NCBI RefSeq assembly: GCF_000005505.3
Contig: NC_016134.3
Location: 6,138,001-6,202,000 of the forward strand
DNA: 64,000 bases
From: Brachypodium distachyon
Taxonomy: Eukaryota > Streptophyta > Magnoliopsida > Poales > Poaceae
Direction of reading: 5' to 3'
The translations under genes and the position numbers were made by a program. The first letter of the stretch is position 1. Each line of letters opens with the position of its first letter. Under the pieces are notes generated by a model, which saw nothing but the letters and a program-made list of their open reading frames with translations, searched no databases and had not been told where the DNA came from. Of the stretch, positions 1 to 11,253 are shown one piece after another.

Positions 1-2105
1 GTCAAAATCTTAAACCTGAACAGATAAGCTTCAACTCCGTCAAAAAGGCGTCCCTTGATCCGTCAAATATTTTTAGTTGTATACAAGTCACGCCCAGGGT
101 CATCTCTGCGGCTCTGCGTCACGGAGCGGCACGCCAGGGTCATCTCTGCGTCACAGAGCCGCATGTGCACTGCTAATACTGACGTACCCAAATGGCCAAA
201 TCATCAGCATGAGCAGAATATCATGAAACGATCCAGAGAAATGGAGGAACGTAACCCGTGTGCTGAACTAGGGATAGGATCGAAGACACCGCCGCGGTGA
301 CGTGAAATGCAGCCACAACCGGCAACGACAATAGTAGCCGACTAGCGCACGAATAGCAACGAGCCAGCGACAGCCGCCACGCCCAGGTCCATGACATCCT
401 ACTGGAATGGTGTGATGCATGGATCGCCATATCCATCTGCCCATTAATATGGCCATACGTGACAAGTGTCGCCTGCCATGTTCTCAGGCTCCATCTTCCC
501 CACGTTTTTGCTGCCCACCCCACGATACCATCCTACGGCCAGCAACGAGTGGCAGCCGCGCGCCCATCTTTTGTCAAGCATACGTGGACTCTCTTGTTAG
601 CTTTGCGCCCAGGGGATTAGCACACAAGAACACAATGAACACGCCGAGGCTTTGCGGCACCGCACAAACTCGTGCCTTATTGAGAAAACACACACATACA
701 CACGCACCGGTCAAACGCTATGCATGAAGCTGCTGGCTAACACTGACTCCTTATCTAATTCTAGTGCATGCAAGTACTCAACTAGTGGCTGCAGTCTGGC
801 CATTTGTACTGCATTCTCTCTGTGTCGCTTAGTGTTGTGCTCTCTGCCGATCATGCCCCTGCCATTTTTATGCGTACAGCTAACTAGAACTTGGTCGACT
901 ACAACTATGACTCTGCTACAACAATGCCATGCTAACACAAATAAACATGATGCATATCTAAACAACACTAATAACAAGATTAGTTCCAACGACATCTCTG
1001 ACTGCCGCCACACATCTTCCCTTCTTTTGATTCTCCAACCGACGAAATCGGCTCTGGCAACAGATGAGCGCCACTGACGGCTGGTGCCCTCTAGCCTCAT
1101 CAATCTTAATCAAGGTGATCTCCTCCTCCACTTGTCGAACATGTCTAAACGTAAAGAGATAGAAAAGGAGGTGGGAAAAGAGCGAAAATATTTTAGGTCC
1201 CATTACCCAAGCATCCTGGAATCCAAACCATCCAATTTTCCAATCCAACAGTTTGTACGGCCGATTCCTTTTAGTAGCCTTCCCCGTATGGGCGCGGTAT
1301 TCGCGCTGAGTTGACCTGACAAGTTTGGAGTTAATGCGGACGCAGTGCGGTTTGGCCCAGGTTCTGATGCATCCATGCGGAGGTCCTCAATCTCAGAGGC
1401 AGAGCCACAATTAACATGCTTCTGGCAATGCAGCGGAGTCCGGTGTGGTGGCATTGCTACCATCAAACCTGAGGTGACACCATGGAGATATGCTAAATTG
1501 TTTTTAATCCTATCTTGTTGTCGTTCTGGACTGTAATAACTGAGATTTAATGCAAAGACCGGAAGATGTACCCCTTTTCGGAAGAAAAAAAATCCATCCA
1601 ACGTACTGCCTCTCGGTGATTTGATAGATACCGTTCACGCCGGCCAAAAACGACACACCACTGTACGGCAATTCCAACTTCTCTCAGCAAGAAAACTGCG
1701 CCAATTTCAACTGGGGAGAAAAAAAAATTCAACAGTGGAGAAAGTTTTTGCCTTTTGTACAAAAGGACGGTAGAGGGGTTTTTCTATGAGAGGACGGCCG
1801 GTGGAGGTTTCAGGTTTGATACGCAGTTCCGTCACTCCGTGCGATGATATGAGCGAACCCCAAACAAACAACGGTTTCTCCGTCTGCTTTCCCTTTTTCT
1901 TTCGTGATCTGATCCTTTTCGCCTGGATTTCCTTTTCGATCTGAAACTGGACCATCAGTTTTACTTAACGTGGGTATCAGCTAAAACTAGAACTCTAGTC
2001 ACCTTTATTTCAAGTGAAGCATACCATATCGTGGCTTAATTTGTGACTGTGTGTACTGTAGCAGATTCGATGAAGAGGGAATTCCTAATTAGGTTGCCTT
2101 TTTTT
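1..2105. repeat. Partial spacer unit of the HIPL array, no gene
   Basis: No credible gene is seen; the open frames are short and have no recognisable domain. Stretches match the spacers further right. Positions 530-600 and 980-1150 resemble 36595-36680, 37720-37790 and 37900-37930 (upstream of copy c). Positions 1905-2100 resemble 17066-17290 and 34665-34905 (downstream of copies a and b), sharing landmarks such as GCTAAAACTAGAA and TAATTAGGTTGCC. I infer that an array unit starts left of the window. The block is cut at about 2105 by inserted transposon sequence and seems to resume near 5090. Confidence 0.6.
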
Positions 2106-2826
2106 TTAATAATAGCTGCAACAAACAATGACACTGTCTTGGTTATTCTTCAAATATGTGAACTTTCTGCTGCATGCTATGTGATACTCTTCCAGTGCCT
2201 TTCTAACTTGTCTCAAATGAAGAAAGCACATGTCCATCTCTAGCTGCTCATGTGCATTCTTCTTGTTCTCATCATAATACACCCTGTTCTTCAGTGGCTT
2301 TGCTCGGCTCTTCCTCTTAAAAACACATCTACTAGATATCAGCTCAAAACCATCATCATCACTTGAATCAGTGATCCCTTTCAGTTCATCACTGCAGCTA
2401 TCACTAACCACAAATGCATCTTCCTTTGTGCCTCCAGCAATCTTTTTCTTCAACTCTCGAGCCTTAGTTGCATTCGCCTTAGATTCTGCCCCTCTTGCTG
2501 CCCTCTGCCTTGCTCACTTCATGCACATTTTCCACTCCATCTTCAGAACCATCATCACTTGCAGGGAAGATCTCAGGCTCTAGTTCAATGAGACCATCAA
2601 CGTTGACATCTGCACACTCTGAATCATCACTAAAATAATCATCACATCCAATGTCCTCATTCAGATCAAATGCTTCAAATTCTGAGCCATGGAAATTGTA
2701 GTCCCTGTCGAGGTCAAGCTGGCTTTCCATAGGCAAATCCAAATTCAAATCAAACTGACTGTTCATTGGCCAATCTACATGAACGGGCCTTGGCTTCTCG
2801 AAGAATGAATCAGATGGCCACTCCAT
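2106..2826 (-). pseudogene. Truncated MULE transposase (mudrA-like) N-terminus
   Basis: Read on the minus strand, 2826 to 2479 encodes an acidic Asp/Glu-rich segment beginning MEWPSDSFFEK. After a frameshift near 2490 the reading continues to 2106. The last part contains LEMDMCFLHLRQVRKALEEY followed by RKFTYLKNNQDSVIVCC. This is the pattern of the plant MuDR N-terminal DNA-binding domain (DBD_Tnp_Mut: F.....FR.AL..Y......K..KND...V.V.C). The frame stops right after this domain, so the MULE catalytic domain and zinc knuckle are absent. The piece sits between halves of a HIPL spacer, so it arrived by insertion. Domain identity is family knowledge; loss of function is clear from the truncation and frameshift. 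Confidence 0.65.
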
Positions 2827-3540
2827 ACTGTACTGTGAACTGCTACACTTTCTGCGAAAATAAGAGAAACAAATGCGACCCTATTTAGCACCCAAAATCT
2901 GAAATGTATTACCAAAATGACCCCAAAATAGACCAAAAATATACCAAACTGCTAGCACAGATCCTAAAACTTCGATTTTCCCCAACACCAATGGACCCGG
3001 TCCTTAACAGATGCCAAAATCGAGCAAAGCATTCGAGTAGTAGCATAAACACGCCCCCAATTTCAGGTTTCAACAAAATACACGTCGATCGATTGCAATT
3101 TCGGAGACCTAAAAAACTAGGGTCTAGGCGGCTCGCCCTAGCCGCCAGCTCCGAGGAAGAAAGGGAACGGATTCAGAAAGGGTAGGGGCGAGATTTACCT
3201 GACACCGGTGGAGGAGCCTTCTCCCGGGTCCATCATCGGCGACAATCCCGCCGCCGCTCCACCGGCCGCCGAGGCCTCCTCGTGCTGCTCTGTTCGATGG
3301 GATGGAGAGGGGGAAGAACACGAGTGTGGTCTGGCTGCACAAAATCGGGCCTCCCCGTTCTCCTTAACCGCTCCGCTCCGGACCTGACCCGGTCCAGCGT
3401 GGCAAAGGCCTTGTCCACGTGGGATATGACATGTGGGACCCACGCATCAGAAACGTGGTTAACTAGGCTAAATCTCTTTTACGACTTATGTGCAACGCAT
3501 TACCCCAATATGTGGTGAAATCCGCAAAAAAGTCATAGAG
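2827..3540 (-). mobile_element. Probable 5' leader of the MULE fragment
   Basis: This stretch lies upstream of the mudrA-like reading frame on the minus strand. A GC-rich part (about 3120-3420) looks like an untranslated leader or promoter. The part next to the coding region is A-rich with repeated CCAAAAT-type words. No second terminal inverted repeat was found, so the outer limit is a guess, set where the sequence changes character before the Gypsy-like block. Confidence 0.35.
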
Positions 3541-5095
3541 TTGGTGTTTTGCGCAAGATCTGCCTGTTCTTCGGTCGCGAGGCTCCTGGCTGATGCAGGA
3601 GGCTCCCGTCTTGTTCAAGCTCGCCAAGATCTGCCTGTGGACATCAGACCGCGGGTCTCCCTCCGGCGGTTGGATCGTCCGAAGGTAGGTACCGGCCGCG
3701 AGGATGGAAGCTTGCGGGGTTTCGGGGATCATATCACCTCGATCGTCGACCAATAGGAAACTCGACTCAAGGTTCCGAGTGCTTCGGTCGCCGGTTGGCA
3801 CCCTATTGAGTCGGTTCCTGCGGTGAGTTCACCTGCGAGGGGACGAGTCGCGAGATGACTCGCTGAGCGAGTCCTCTCGAGTCGTTCGTCGTGCTCGTTC
3901 TTCGTGCTGCCTCCTCGCCAGGTCGAGGTCCTGTTTTTCTTTAACCAGATCCCCACGGGGCTGGAGGAGACAACTGTTGAAAAGTTGCAACTCTGCGGCG
4001 GTAGGGTTGGTTATGGCCACTCCAGAGTTGATGGATTCCCAGACGCGAGCCGTCTCCTCTGGAGTGCAGTTGTTCTGTGTCGTCTGAGGATCAGTGGCGG
4101 TCGTCATGAAGACCTGAACAATGTTGCTCTGAACCTCCAAGTCGTTGCCATCGTGGCAACTTTCTTGATCAGAGCAGTCGCCAGCGTCGCTAGGGACGAG
4201 GCTTTCTGCTGGAAAAGATTGTTCCGAACCGGTAGAGAACAGATCGGGGTCCGACCTCCTGACGCTGCTGGGGCGTGAGATGTCGGATGTCGAGAGCGAT
4301 CTGACCGCAGCGAAGAGTCAAGGTTCCTCAAGTGGGGGCGCGATGAGATCTGGGAATTGCAGGATTCCGGTCTCGTCGGCCCGTATGTGGTAATCTCCGA
4401 ACGTGAGGTCAACGCCAAATTGCAGCGAGTCGAAGGCCGCGCGTCTAGCCGGTGAATGAGCGGTGAAGTGGAAGGAGCCGAGAGTCATCGACTCCGCCTG
4501 AGTCGATGATCCGCCCGATGAAGATGAGGCCGCTGGAGTCGTAGATCCGACACACGTCTTCCCCACGGTCGGCGCCAATGACGAGGGGTTACCTTCGACA
4601 ATGGCCATCTTGATGAGCTTTAGATCAGGGAGAAGACACGTAGCGTGCGTATCGGCGACTCCGTCGGCTAACAAGGACACAAGGGACACGATTTACCCAG
4701 GTTCTGGGCCCTTAGAAGGTAATACCCCTACGTTCTGCTTGTCTGAGCTTGATATTGACGATGGGATTACAATGAAGCCGCGGAGGCTAAGGTGCGCAAA
4801 GTTGATCTGGCGAGGATGGGTGTATGCGGTGTTCGATCTGCGTTGGCTCCTCCCTCCTAGTCCTTTATATATGGAGAAGTCTAGATCTCAGGAAGAGTCC
4901 AAACCCATTACAATGTAAGGTATGCTATATTTAAAACTTTCTTATATCGAGTCGTTGAGATTGGCATGTTGACTTCAGGAGTTGTAGTCGTCCTTCTTAT
5001 GGATCCTGTAGTGGGCCATGATGGGTATTTTCGAGTTGAGTACGTGATTAGTCATAACCACGTCACTTCCCCTCCAAGAGTCCAAGTGGCCTATG
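3541..5095 (-). mobile_element. Truncated Gypsy-type LTR retrotransposon (LTR, leader, 5' gag)
   Basis: On the minus strand the order is LTR, leader, start of gag. A TATATAAAGG box lies at about 4862-4871. The LTR part around 4680-4740 contains GATTTACCCAGGTTCTGGGC followed by a polypyrimidine and GTAATACCCCTACG, a typical grass Gypsy LTR tract. A GGCGCCGACCGTGGGG-type leader word lies near 4565-4580. Downstream, 4107-3829 encodes MTTATDPQTTQNNCTPEETA and a charged RRQHEERARR tail, resembling gag N-termini of grass Gypsy elements. Pol, the second LTR and the rest of gag are missing. The outer border near 5095 is estimated from where array-spacer homology resumes. Confidence 0.55.
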
Positions 5096-5296
5096 TGTAC
5101 ATTACCCGCAAAAAAGAAAAAGTGGCCTATACATCACTGTCTCCAATTTTTTAGCAGATCGCTGCATGCTCAGCACTTGCACATGTTACCGTCAGCTATC
5201 CCCGTCAGCCGGCCGTGCTACAGCTACCGTCAGGATTATCTGCCGGGTTGCCTTCCATAGATTGCTCCGACGTGCACGAGGAACATAGGAAGGCAA
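5096..5296. repeat. Resumed HIPL spacer unit
   Basis: The sequence from AAGTGGCCTATACATCACTG through the CCGTCAG words resembles 17588-17720 and 35180-35340, and leads into the exon-1 relic that follows. This supports one spacer unit split by the MULE and Gypsy insertions. Confidence 0.55.
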
Positions 5297-5380
5297 AGCG
5301 GCTTCAGAGAATGAGGATGCTGCTCCAGCTCGCTTTTTCTTCCTCAAGCCTTTGCACTCTGCACGGACCTGAACGGATTC
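5297..5380 (+). pseudogene. HIPL exon-1 relic A
   Basis: The stretch resembles exon 1 of copies c and d. It has AGAGAATGAGGATGCTGCTC, then CCAGCTCGCT, and ends CACTCTGCACGGACCTGAACG where the live copies have CTCTGCACGGACATGAGTGAG. The middle is shortened, the ATG of the CTDM motif is changed, and the splice donor GT is lost. No exon 2 follows; the CACTA fragment comes next. I read it as the leftover 5' end of a lost array member. Confidence 0.55.
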
Positions 5381-5841
5381 TCTTTTTGGTCATGTTCGGT
5401 CCTGCACGTACCTGGCTCGCATCTGGGATACCAGACGTTTGTTTGGTTGTCTGTCTCCAAATACCGGTGTGATAGGAGCATCGCATCTAGATTATTCGGA
5501 TCCATTTGTGATTGTGATTCATGTTCCGTGAATCGCCGTATCAAAAGTACTGGATTCAGCGAGTCCTGCCAGTCGCGGTCACCTCCCGCGTCCTTTTTCT
5601 TTCCTCGGCAACTCTGCCCTTTTGGGGTTTTTGATTCAGGCAAAAAGGTACAGTAGCTTTTGATTGGTCAAAATAAGAACATGCTAGTCTGCGCTCCATA
5701 ATTAAATTTCCCGATCAACAGGGTCACGTCCACGTACGGATGAACCCGAGACGACAAGTCACTGACGAGCAACGCGCCCCTTCCAACGAGAAGGCAGCCG
5801 CAACAATATATCCAACGTGGCTCTTGCATCCAGCATGCAGA
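5381..5841. other. Degenerate spacer, no gene
   Basis: Positions 5490-5640 resemble 35885-36040 and 46990-47060 (landmarks GGATCCA...TGTGATTG and TGATTGATGTTCC-type words), so this continues the array spacer. Beyond 5650 I see no gene and no clear repeat. Confidence 0.4.
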
Positions 5842-5872
5842 GCACTGTTACAAAACGGTCTATTTCTTACGG

Positions 5873-6136
5873 CACATCAGTAACGGGTCCAGCACGACCG
5901 TTACTGATGAACAGAGCGGGGTCTGTCCGTCCCAGGCCAGCCATACATCAGTGACGGTCGCACGAGACAACCGCCACTGATGTACCATCATTCCTTGCGA
6001 GAGACATCAGTGGCGGTCGATTAAGAGACGACCGTTACAGATGAACCACACATCAGTAACGGTCGCCCTAACGTGCCCGCCACTGATGTGTGGTATATAT
6101 CAGTAACGGTCGCCCAAGTCCCAACCGCCACTGATG
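5873..6136. repeat. CACTA subterminal repeat array
   Basis: The motif CATCAGT(A/G)(A/G)CGGTCG and its reverse complement alternate along about 260 bp, for example ACATCAGTAACGG, ACCGTTACTGATG, CATCAGTGACGGTCG, CCGCCACTGATG and CATCAGTGGCGGTCG. Neighbouring inverted copies can pair into hairpins. In En/Spm elements such arrays are the binding sites of the element-encoded TNPA-type protein; that role here is inferred from position. Confidence 0.75.
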
Positions 6137-6720
6137 ATCGTCGCGGTTTAAGTACGCGGGGCAGAGCCGCAGCTGGTCGCGCTGCGCATCCTAACGGACC
6201 AGCTGCGGCCCCTTCTTCTCAGGCGACGGCGGAGCCTTGCCTAAATCGGCCATGGCCGCCGGTGAGCCCAGCAGGTAGCCAATTCTCCTCCCTCTCCCTT
6301 CCTCCTCTCTCCCCCCGCCGGCGCCCCCCATCCCCATGGCCGGCGGCGGCCATCTCCGGCGAGCTCCATTTTTGGAGCTCCGGCGGACGGTGAGCTCCAA
6401 TCTTCGAACCCGAAGCTTTCCTCTCCCTTGCGAGCTCTCTCTCCCTCCCGATCTATCTCGCCGACCTCCAATTTCTCTCCGAAGTTCCCCAATTTCAAAA
6501 TTTTGAGCTCCGGCCGCCGGCCAAAATGCGGCCTCCTCGTCGTCTCCCGGAGCTTCCCTCTCCCTTGTGAGCTCTCTCTCCCTCCCGATCTTTCTCGCTG
6601 GCCTCCAATTTCTCTCCGAATGTCCCTAATTTCAAATTTTTAGTTAGCCCCGGTTAATTAACACCTTAATCCCCTTGTTAATTATTAGGCTAACTATTTT
6701 GCTTTGTATTTTCTTGTGTA

Positions 6721-7458
6721 ATGTGTTGTAGATCGAAGAACCGTTCTTGGATGTACGCCACGAAAAGAATCAATGCTCGATGGATAACCGAATGGACGGT
6801 CTTTTTTGGAGTCGCGAAAGGTGATATGGAACGAAAAGGACTTGTGTTGATGTGTTGTCCATGTTGCAAATGTGGAAACACATGCATGATAAAGTCTGAA
6901 GATGTTCAGATGCACGTGCTGGCATCGGGTTTTGTGGAAGGTTATTCATGCTGGACTTGTCACGGGGAGGATGCGGTTGATGTCGGTAGCGGTAGCGAAG
7001 ATGATGATGTCCTGCGGTATGATCTGTCGAATGATTCCGAGGAAGAAACAAGGGTCGATGAGGAGGCTAATGTGGAAGGTGAAAGAGCTCCACGTGGCAG
7101 GATTGCCGAAATGCTAGATGACCCGTACCTACGAGATGAGCTGGAGGACCCCGAAGATGAGGCAGAGTCTGCTCAGTTAAAAAAATTGTTGGAGGACGCA
7201 AACACGCCCTTGTATGATGGAGCTGGCGAAGAAAACAACGTGCTCGAAGTAACGCTCGAACTTTTGAGGCTGAAGGCAGCATCATGCTGGTTAGACAAGG
7301 GCTTCACGGACTTGTTGAGTTGCCTTGCTTCGGTTTTTCCGCAGCCAAATAAGTTATGCAAGAGCACATACGAGGCGAAGAAGATTACATGCCCGCTTGG
7401 AGCATACGCCCGCTCGCATGGAATACTTGCCACATCATTCCTCCAAAATAATTATTAA
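6721..7458 (+). pseudogene. CACTA transposase N-terminus (Transpos_assoc domain), truncated
   Basis: The frame starts near MCCRSKNRSWMYATKRINAR. It has the transposase-associated domain pattern RSWMY...W...F, CPCCKCGN, then HVLASGF..GYSCW..HGE over roughly residues 8-80. A long acidic linker follows, rich in Asp and Glu, and then DKGFTDLLSCLASVFPQPNK and YEAKKITCPLG, the usual lead-in to the TNP2 catalytic region. The catalytic domain itself is missing. A TTGTAG acceptor-like site lies just before ATCGAAGAAC, so the true exon may begin about 12 bp inside the open frame. Confidence 0.75.
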
Positions 7459-7460
7459 AT

Positions 7461-7833
7461 ATTAAAAAATAATAATTTTGTGATCGATATCTATTTTAAA
7501 ATTATATAAAATAAAAATATCTCACAAATTGAAATGCAGCAAAAACACATAAGTTATTTACTCAAACTCAACACTTTTTATATTGCGGATAATGTTAATA
7601 GAATACAACTATGTTGCTAAAAATATAATGTCAACCTAATCTACAATATAATGTGTTATTGAATCAATCTAATTATCCAGAATATCCCAACTTATCGTTT
7701 CAGAAGATTTGTATTTACGAAAAACAAATAAAAAGCTATATATATTTTGGATAAGTAAAACTATATAGGAAATAAATATTTCATTATACAAGTCTAGCTG
7801 CGCAATCTGCGCGGGTCATCCCGCTAGTTAATA
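7461..7833. mobile_element. AT-rich block ending in a Helitron-like 3' terminus
   Basis: No gene is present. The right edge has a perfect 5-bp hairpin, GCGGG-TCAT-CCCGC at 7811-7824, leading into CTAGT at 7824-7828. This matches the hairpin-plus-CTAG(T) end of plant Helitrons, though the usual spacer between hairpin and CTRR is absent. The 5' TC terminus was not identified, so the element's extent is unknown. Confidence 0.35.
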
Positions 7834-9299
7834 AATACTAGTACAGTGCTCGTGCGTTGCCACGTCGTCTTAAACACGTCTTAAACATGTGCACGCAAAA
7901 ATTCATGTTTATACAAAACATAACAATATAATTGGACATTCAATCAAAATGATTTTGGGGTCGATGCTAGCAGCCGCGGCCACGGACATGGCAGCCAGTC
8001 CACGCCGCCCGCTGGCCGTGGCGGGCGTCAGAAGGAGGTCACGGAGCACACGGTGGCGCGGTGCACGAGGAACTACACGGCGGTGGATAGCGTCGGTCAG
8101 CCCTGGACCCCTTTGCTCGTCTCTTCCACGGGAATCTAATCCGGCACCGACACGTATCACCGCAGGGAGGTGCTGCGCGGGCAGTTGAGTCGGCGGTGGC
8201 GGCCCGAGAAGGCAGCGCTGTGGGAATAGGAAAAGAAAGGTTCGATGGAGTGTAAGGAGACACAAAAAATCAAGACAAGCACGGAAATTGATGCACGGCG
8301 GACGACAACGAAGGAAACCTTCCTGCTTTTCTATACCAATATATTAAATTGGAGTTGGTGGTGATGGTACGGTCGTGGTACGTCACTTCATCGAAATTAC
8401 GAATCTGCCACCGATGTCCCCACATGTCTTTTAATCTCGGCTCCTACAGTCCTCAAGCGCAGAAAAAAACACATACCGTTAAAAAAAACCAACCGAGCCC
8501 TCCTCGCTCCTCCTCCTCTCCTACGAATCTCACCCCCACCCCCTGCCCAATCCGGATCTCGCCCACGCCCGCCGCCGCTCTTGTCGCCTCCACCAGCTCG
8601 TGCGCGTCAGCGGCGTTCGTGTGCGGAAAGCGGCTGTGGACCCGCGGCTCCGTCACGCGCTCCGACTGCCGCCTCCACCGGCTCGTGCGCGCCGGTGGCT
8701 CCCCGCGGGACTTGGACGGCGATGGGATGAGCCTGAGGCCGGGATGGCGGTGCCTCGCGCAAGGCAGCAGGGACCGCGTCGGCGCGAGCCATCGGTGGCC
8801 CTCCGGACGGGCAGTGGCGCACGACGATCAGTGGCCGGACGTGATGAGTGGGCGGCGCACAGGCGTACCTGGCGGCAAGTGGGAGCAGACGGCGCGCGGG
8901 AGTGGACGGGTGGCGGGAATCTACGGGCGGAGGCGGTGCGCACAAGCGGGCAGCCGAGCATGGCGGCGTGATGTTCGGTGGCGGGATGAATCGGGACGGG
9001 GAGAGGAGGAGTTTGCACTCAGGGTGGATGGAGAGAATAGTCAGAGGGAGAGCGAGAAATTGGGAGAAGAGATTTAAGAAATAAAGTACGGAGTAGGAGT
9101 AATAGGAGAACATGGCAAGGAGAAATATAGAAATAAGACATCTGAAAAAGAGAAAGAGACCAGAGTATAGCACACGAAAATAAACATATCATGATCGCTA
9201 TATACATATGTGCTCATGAAACACATCAACATTTAATTTGACGTTTTGATACAATTTTCCGTTGTTCCGTAGCAATGCACGAGTTCTTTTACTAGTATT
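7834..9299. mobile_element. Nonautonomous element with about 30-bp inverted ends
   Basis: The left end AATACTAGTACAGTGCTCGT matches the reverse complement of the right end (AATACTAGTAAAAGAACTCG, then TGCATTGC) with a few changes. Between them lie short AT-rich flanks and a GC-rich centre (8500-9000) with no recognisable domain. No transposase is encoded. Target duplications are unclear, so the superfamily is left open. The open frames in the GC-rich centre lack homology that I can name, and the centre may be captured host sequence. Confidence 0.5.
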
Positions 9300-9700
9300 A
9301 TTAGGGATGGAGTATAAGTCTCACTTGTTGTCGACATTGGGCTAGGCCCATCAATTATGTTTGTAAAGAGCTGTGCATGAACGGACAACGACTCTGAATT
9401 AAGAGATAGTAAAGATTGGCCCATTAAAGTGTAGTCCGTGAGGAAAAATTCAAAGATGCATCTAGAAATACATACTCGTAAGTAAAAAAAACTTAATTAT
9501 CTCCATGCCAAAAAAAAAAATGTAAACATCAGTTGTCAAGTTTTCCGGGTGAATGTAAAATTGGCATCAAAAAAGATAATGTTCATTCCATCCGAAAAGC
9601 TTGCCATTTAGATTATTAAAATTTGGTTTCTAGGATGCAAAAATGCATCTCTAGCATGAAAATTGCACGGATGTTAAAGAACTCAAACTAATGCATCCGT
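9300..9700. other. AT-rich intergenic DNA, nothing recognised
   Basis: There is no gene and no clear terminal repeat. The sequence is A/T-rich with several poly-A runs. Confidence 0.5.
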
Positions 9701-11183
9701 AAAAAATTCAGATTTTACCGTTCATCCCGGTCTCCCGGAGCCAAAATGCTCCCCCAATCTTTACGCAGAAAAGATCGACGATGCTTCTTTTTTTGGGGGG
9801 TAAAAAGATCGATGATGCTGCCGTAGCGTGGTGGAAGGCAGCGGCAGCCGCCCAATCCACGCTAACGTGCCGCTCTCCTAGCTCGACCACTCCGCATCGC
9901 CTCAGATATTCACATTGTCAGATCCGAAGCTGGCCTACTCGGTGCCAGCGGCCCATCACCAACCCCTCTCCCCAATATCCATTGCCATCCAGAAGACCAG
10001 AGAACCGTGGCTGTCACCGGCCGTGTCACGCACGCAGCGATTCCCTTTTCCTTCCGCCGAGCGAGACATCCCTTTCCTTTTCGCAGGGACTTAGCTTTCC
10101 TTGCTCTGTCTGGCCTGGCCGGTCGCCACCTTTGAACATGGCCAGCGGCTAAAACTGGACTTGTCCTTATCCTGTTTCTCTAGCAGTACTAACTACTGTA
10201 CTCCTAAGATGCAGAACATTTGCCGTAATGTCGTTAAACATGGCTGCTTGATTCTTTTTTTGAGTAATGGGTCTGATGTTGTTGATTAACGGAACGAATT
10301 ACACCTTGGTGCTTTATTCTTTTTTGTGGGAACAAGGTGGCTTTCGCCCTTCTCTGTACGCCTTACGTTCTGTTGATCGTTCGTCAATTTAGTAATGTTC
10401 GCTGCCGTTTGAGGGAAACAAATGTAACCGAAGCTTTCCCCGTTTAATAGATCGAAAAACGGAGCAGATCAAAAAACCCTGACGCCCCAGTTCAAGCTAC
10501 TCTGAAGATCCTATACTTAACCCTGGCTTCAGAATTTCACAACGGAAGAGACTGAAAGAGACCGGCTTCGCCACACATGCAGCACTCACAACTACCCCAT
10601 GCACCCCACGCACACACCGCGTACCTACCCGGCTACCCGCAGCGCTCGCAAGTCCGTCCGGACGGGGTGGTCGGTTAAGCCGGATGACGCCATGACGGGC
10701 AATATGACCCCATCGTGATTAAATTTTCCAAGCAAACATTACGTGCCTGGCTGCAGAAGATCAACGCCACCATGGGCGGCGGTCTATAGAGTATTCATTT
10801 CAATTCTTGTAAAAACATCTAGGACCTTTTCTTTTCACAATTCAAGGTATATACTACCGGTGCGCCACCGTGTGTCTAGATCGCCATACTATTCCTGATC
10901 GCGTCAGTGCTAGAGTCAGCACCTTTATTCTTCCCTGAAAGGAAGACAGACAGCACCAAACCCCTGCATGCTGCAGACAGTAATTAATATTTTTTTTTGA
11001 AAGTGGGTTGTGTATTAGTCAGAGCTTGAAAGTTGATTACAATTGTGCATGATCTGACTCATCACGCAGGAAAGCGCAGACTAAACACAACACACTACGG
11101 CCCCACATAGCTAAACCAGCACAGTAATTAATTCTGCTTGTCCTAACCTGTCCTGTACGACGAGAAACTCTACTTTCGCGGCC
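9701..11183 (+). promoter_or_regulatory. 5' flank of HIPL copy a
   Basis: Parts match the 5' flank of copy b. Positions 10155-10250 (GGCTAAAACTGGACTTGTCC and the following TGCAGAACAT words) resemble 28000-28130. Positions 10330-10400 resemble 28250-28300, and 10740-10800 (AGATCAACGCCACC) resembles 28950-29010. This marks a duplicated upstream region shared by copies a and b. No gene is seen in it. Confidence 0.6.
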
Positions 11184-11191
11184 TATAAATA
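11184..11191 (+). promoter_or_regulatory. TATA box of HIPL copy a
   Basis: TATAAATA lies 70 bp upstream of the chosen ATG, in the same place as the TATAAATA of copy b. Transcription would start near 11215, leaving a short leader. Confidence 0.7.
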
Positions 11192-11253
11192 GGAGCCGCG
11201 CAACGGGTAGGCCATGGGGGAAGACAGGCAGAAAGCAAGCAAGCGCCTTGAAA

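Larger units (their letters stand above)
5842..7460 (+). mobile_element. CACTA (En/Spm) element, 5' end with truncated transposase gene
   Basis: The sequence starts CACTGTTACAAAACGG, a CACTA-type terminus. About ten alternating copies of a 15-bp subterminal motif follow, then a leader and the N-terminal part of a TNP2-type transposase gene. The right terminus and most of the transposase are missing. The frame ends at 7458 in AT-rich DNA unrelated to CACTA coding sequence. Confidence 0.7.

Noticed and set aside
2904..3185. Plus-strand open frame of 93 codons
   Set aside because: It is antisense to the leader of the MULE fragment and has no recognisable domain.
5873..6136. CRISPR-like spaced repeats
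   Set aside because: The repeats alternate in orientation, spacing is irregular and the context is a plant CACTA terminus.
8349..9077. Open frame of 242 codons and overlapping frames on both strands
   Set aside because: They lie in the GC-rich centre of a TIR element, overlap on both strands and show no domain. Open frames are expected in such composition.
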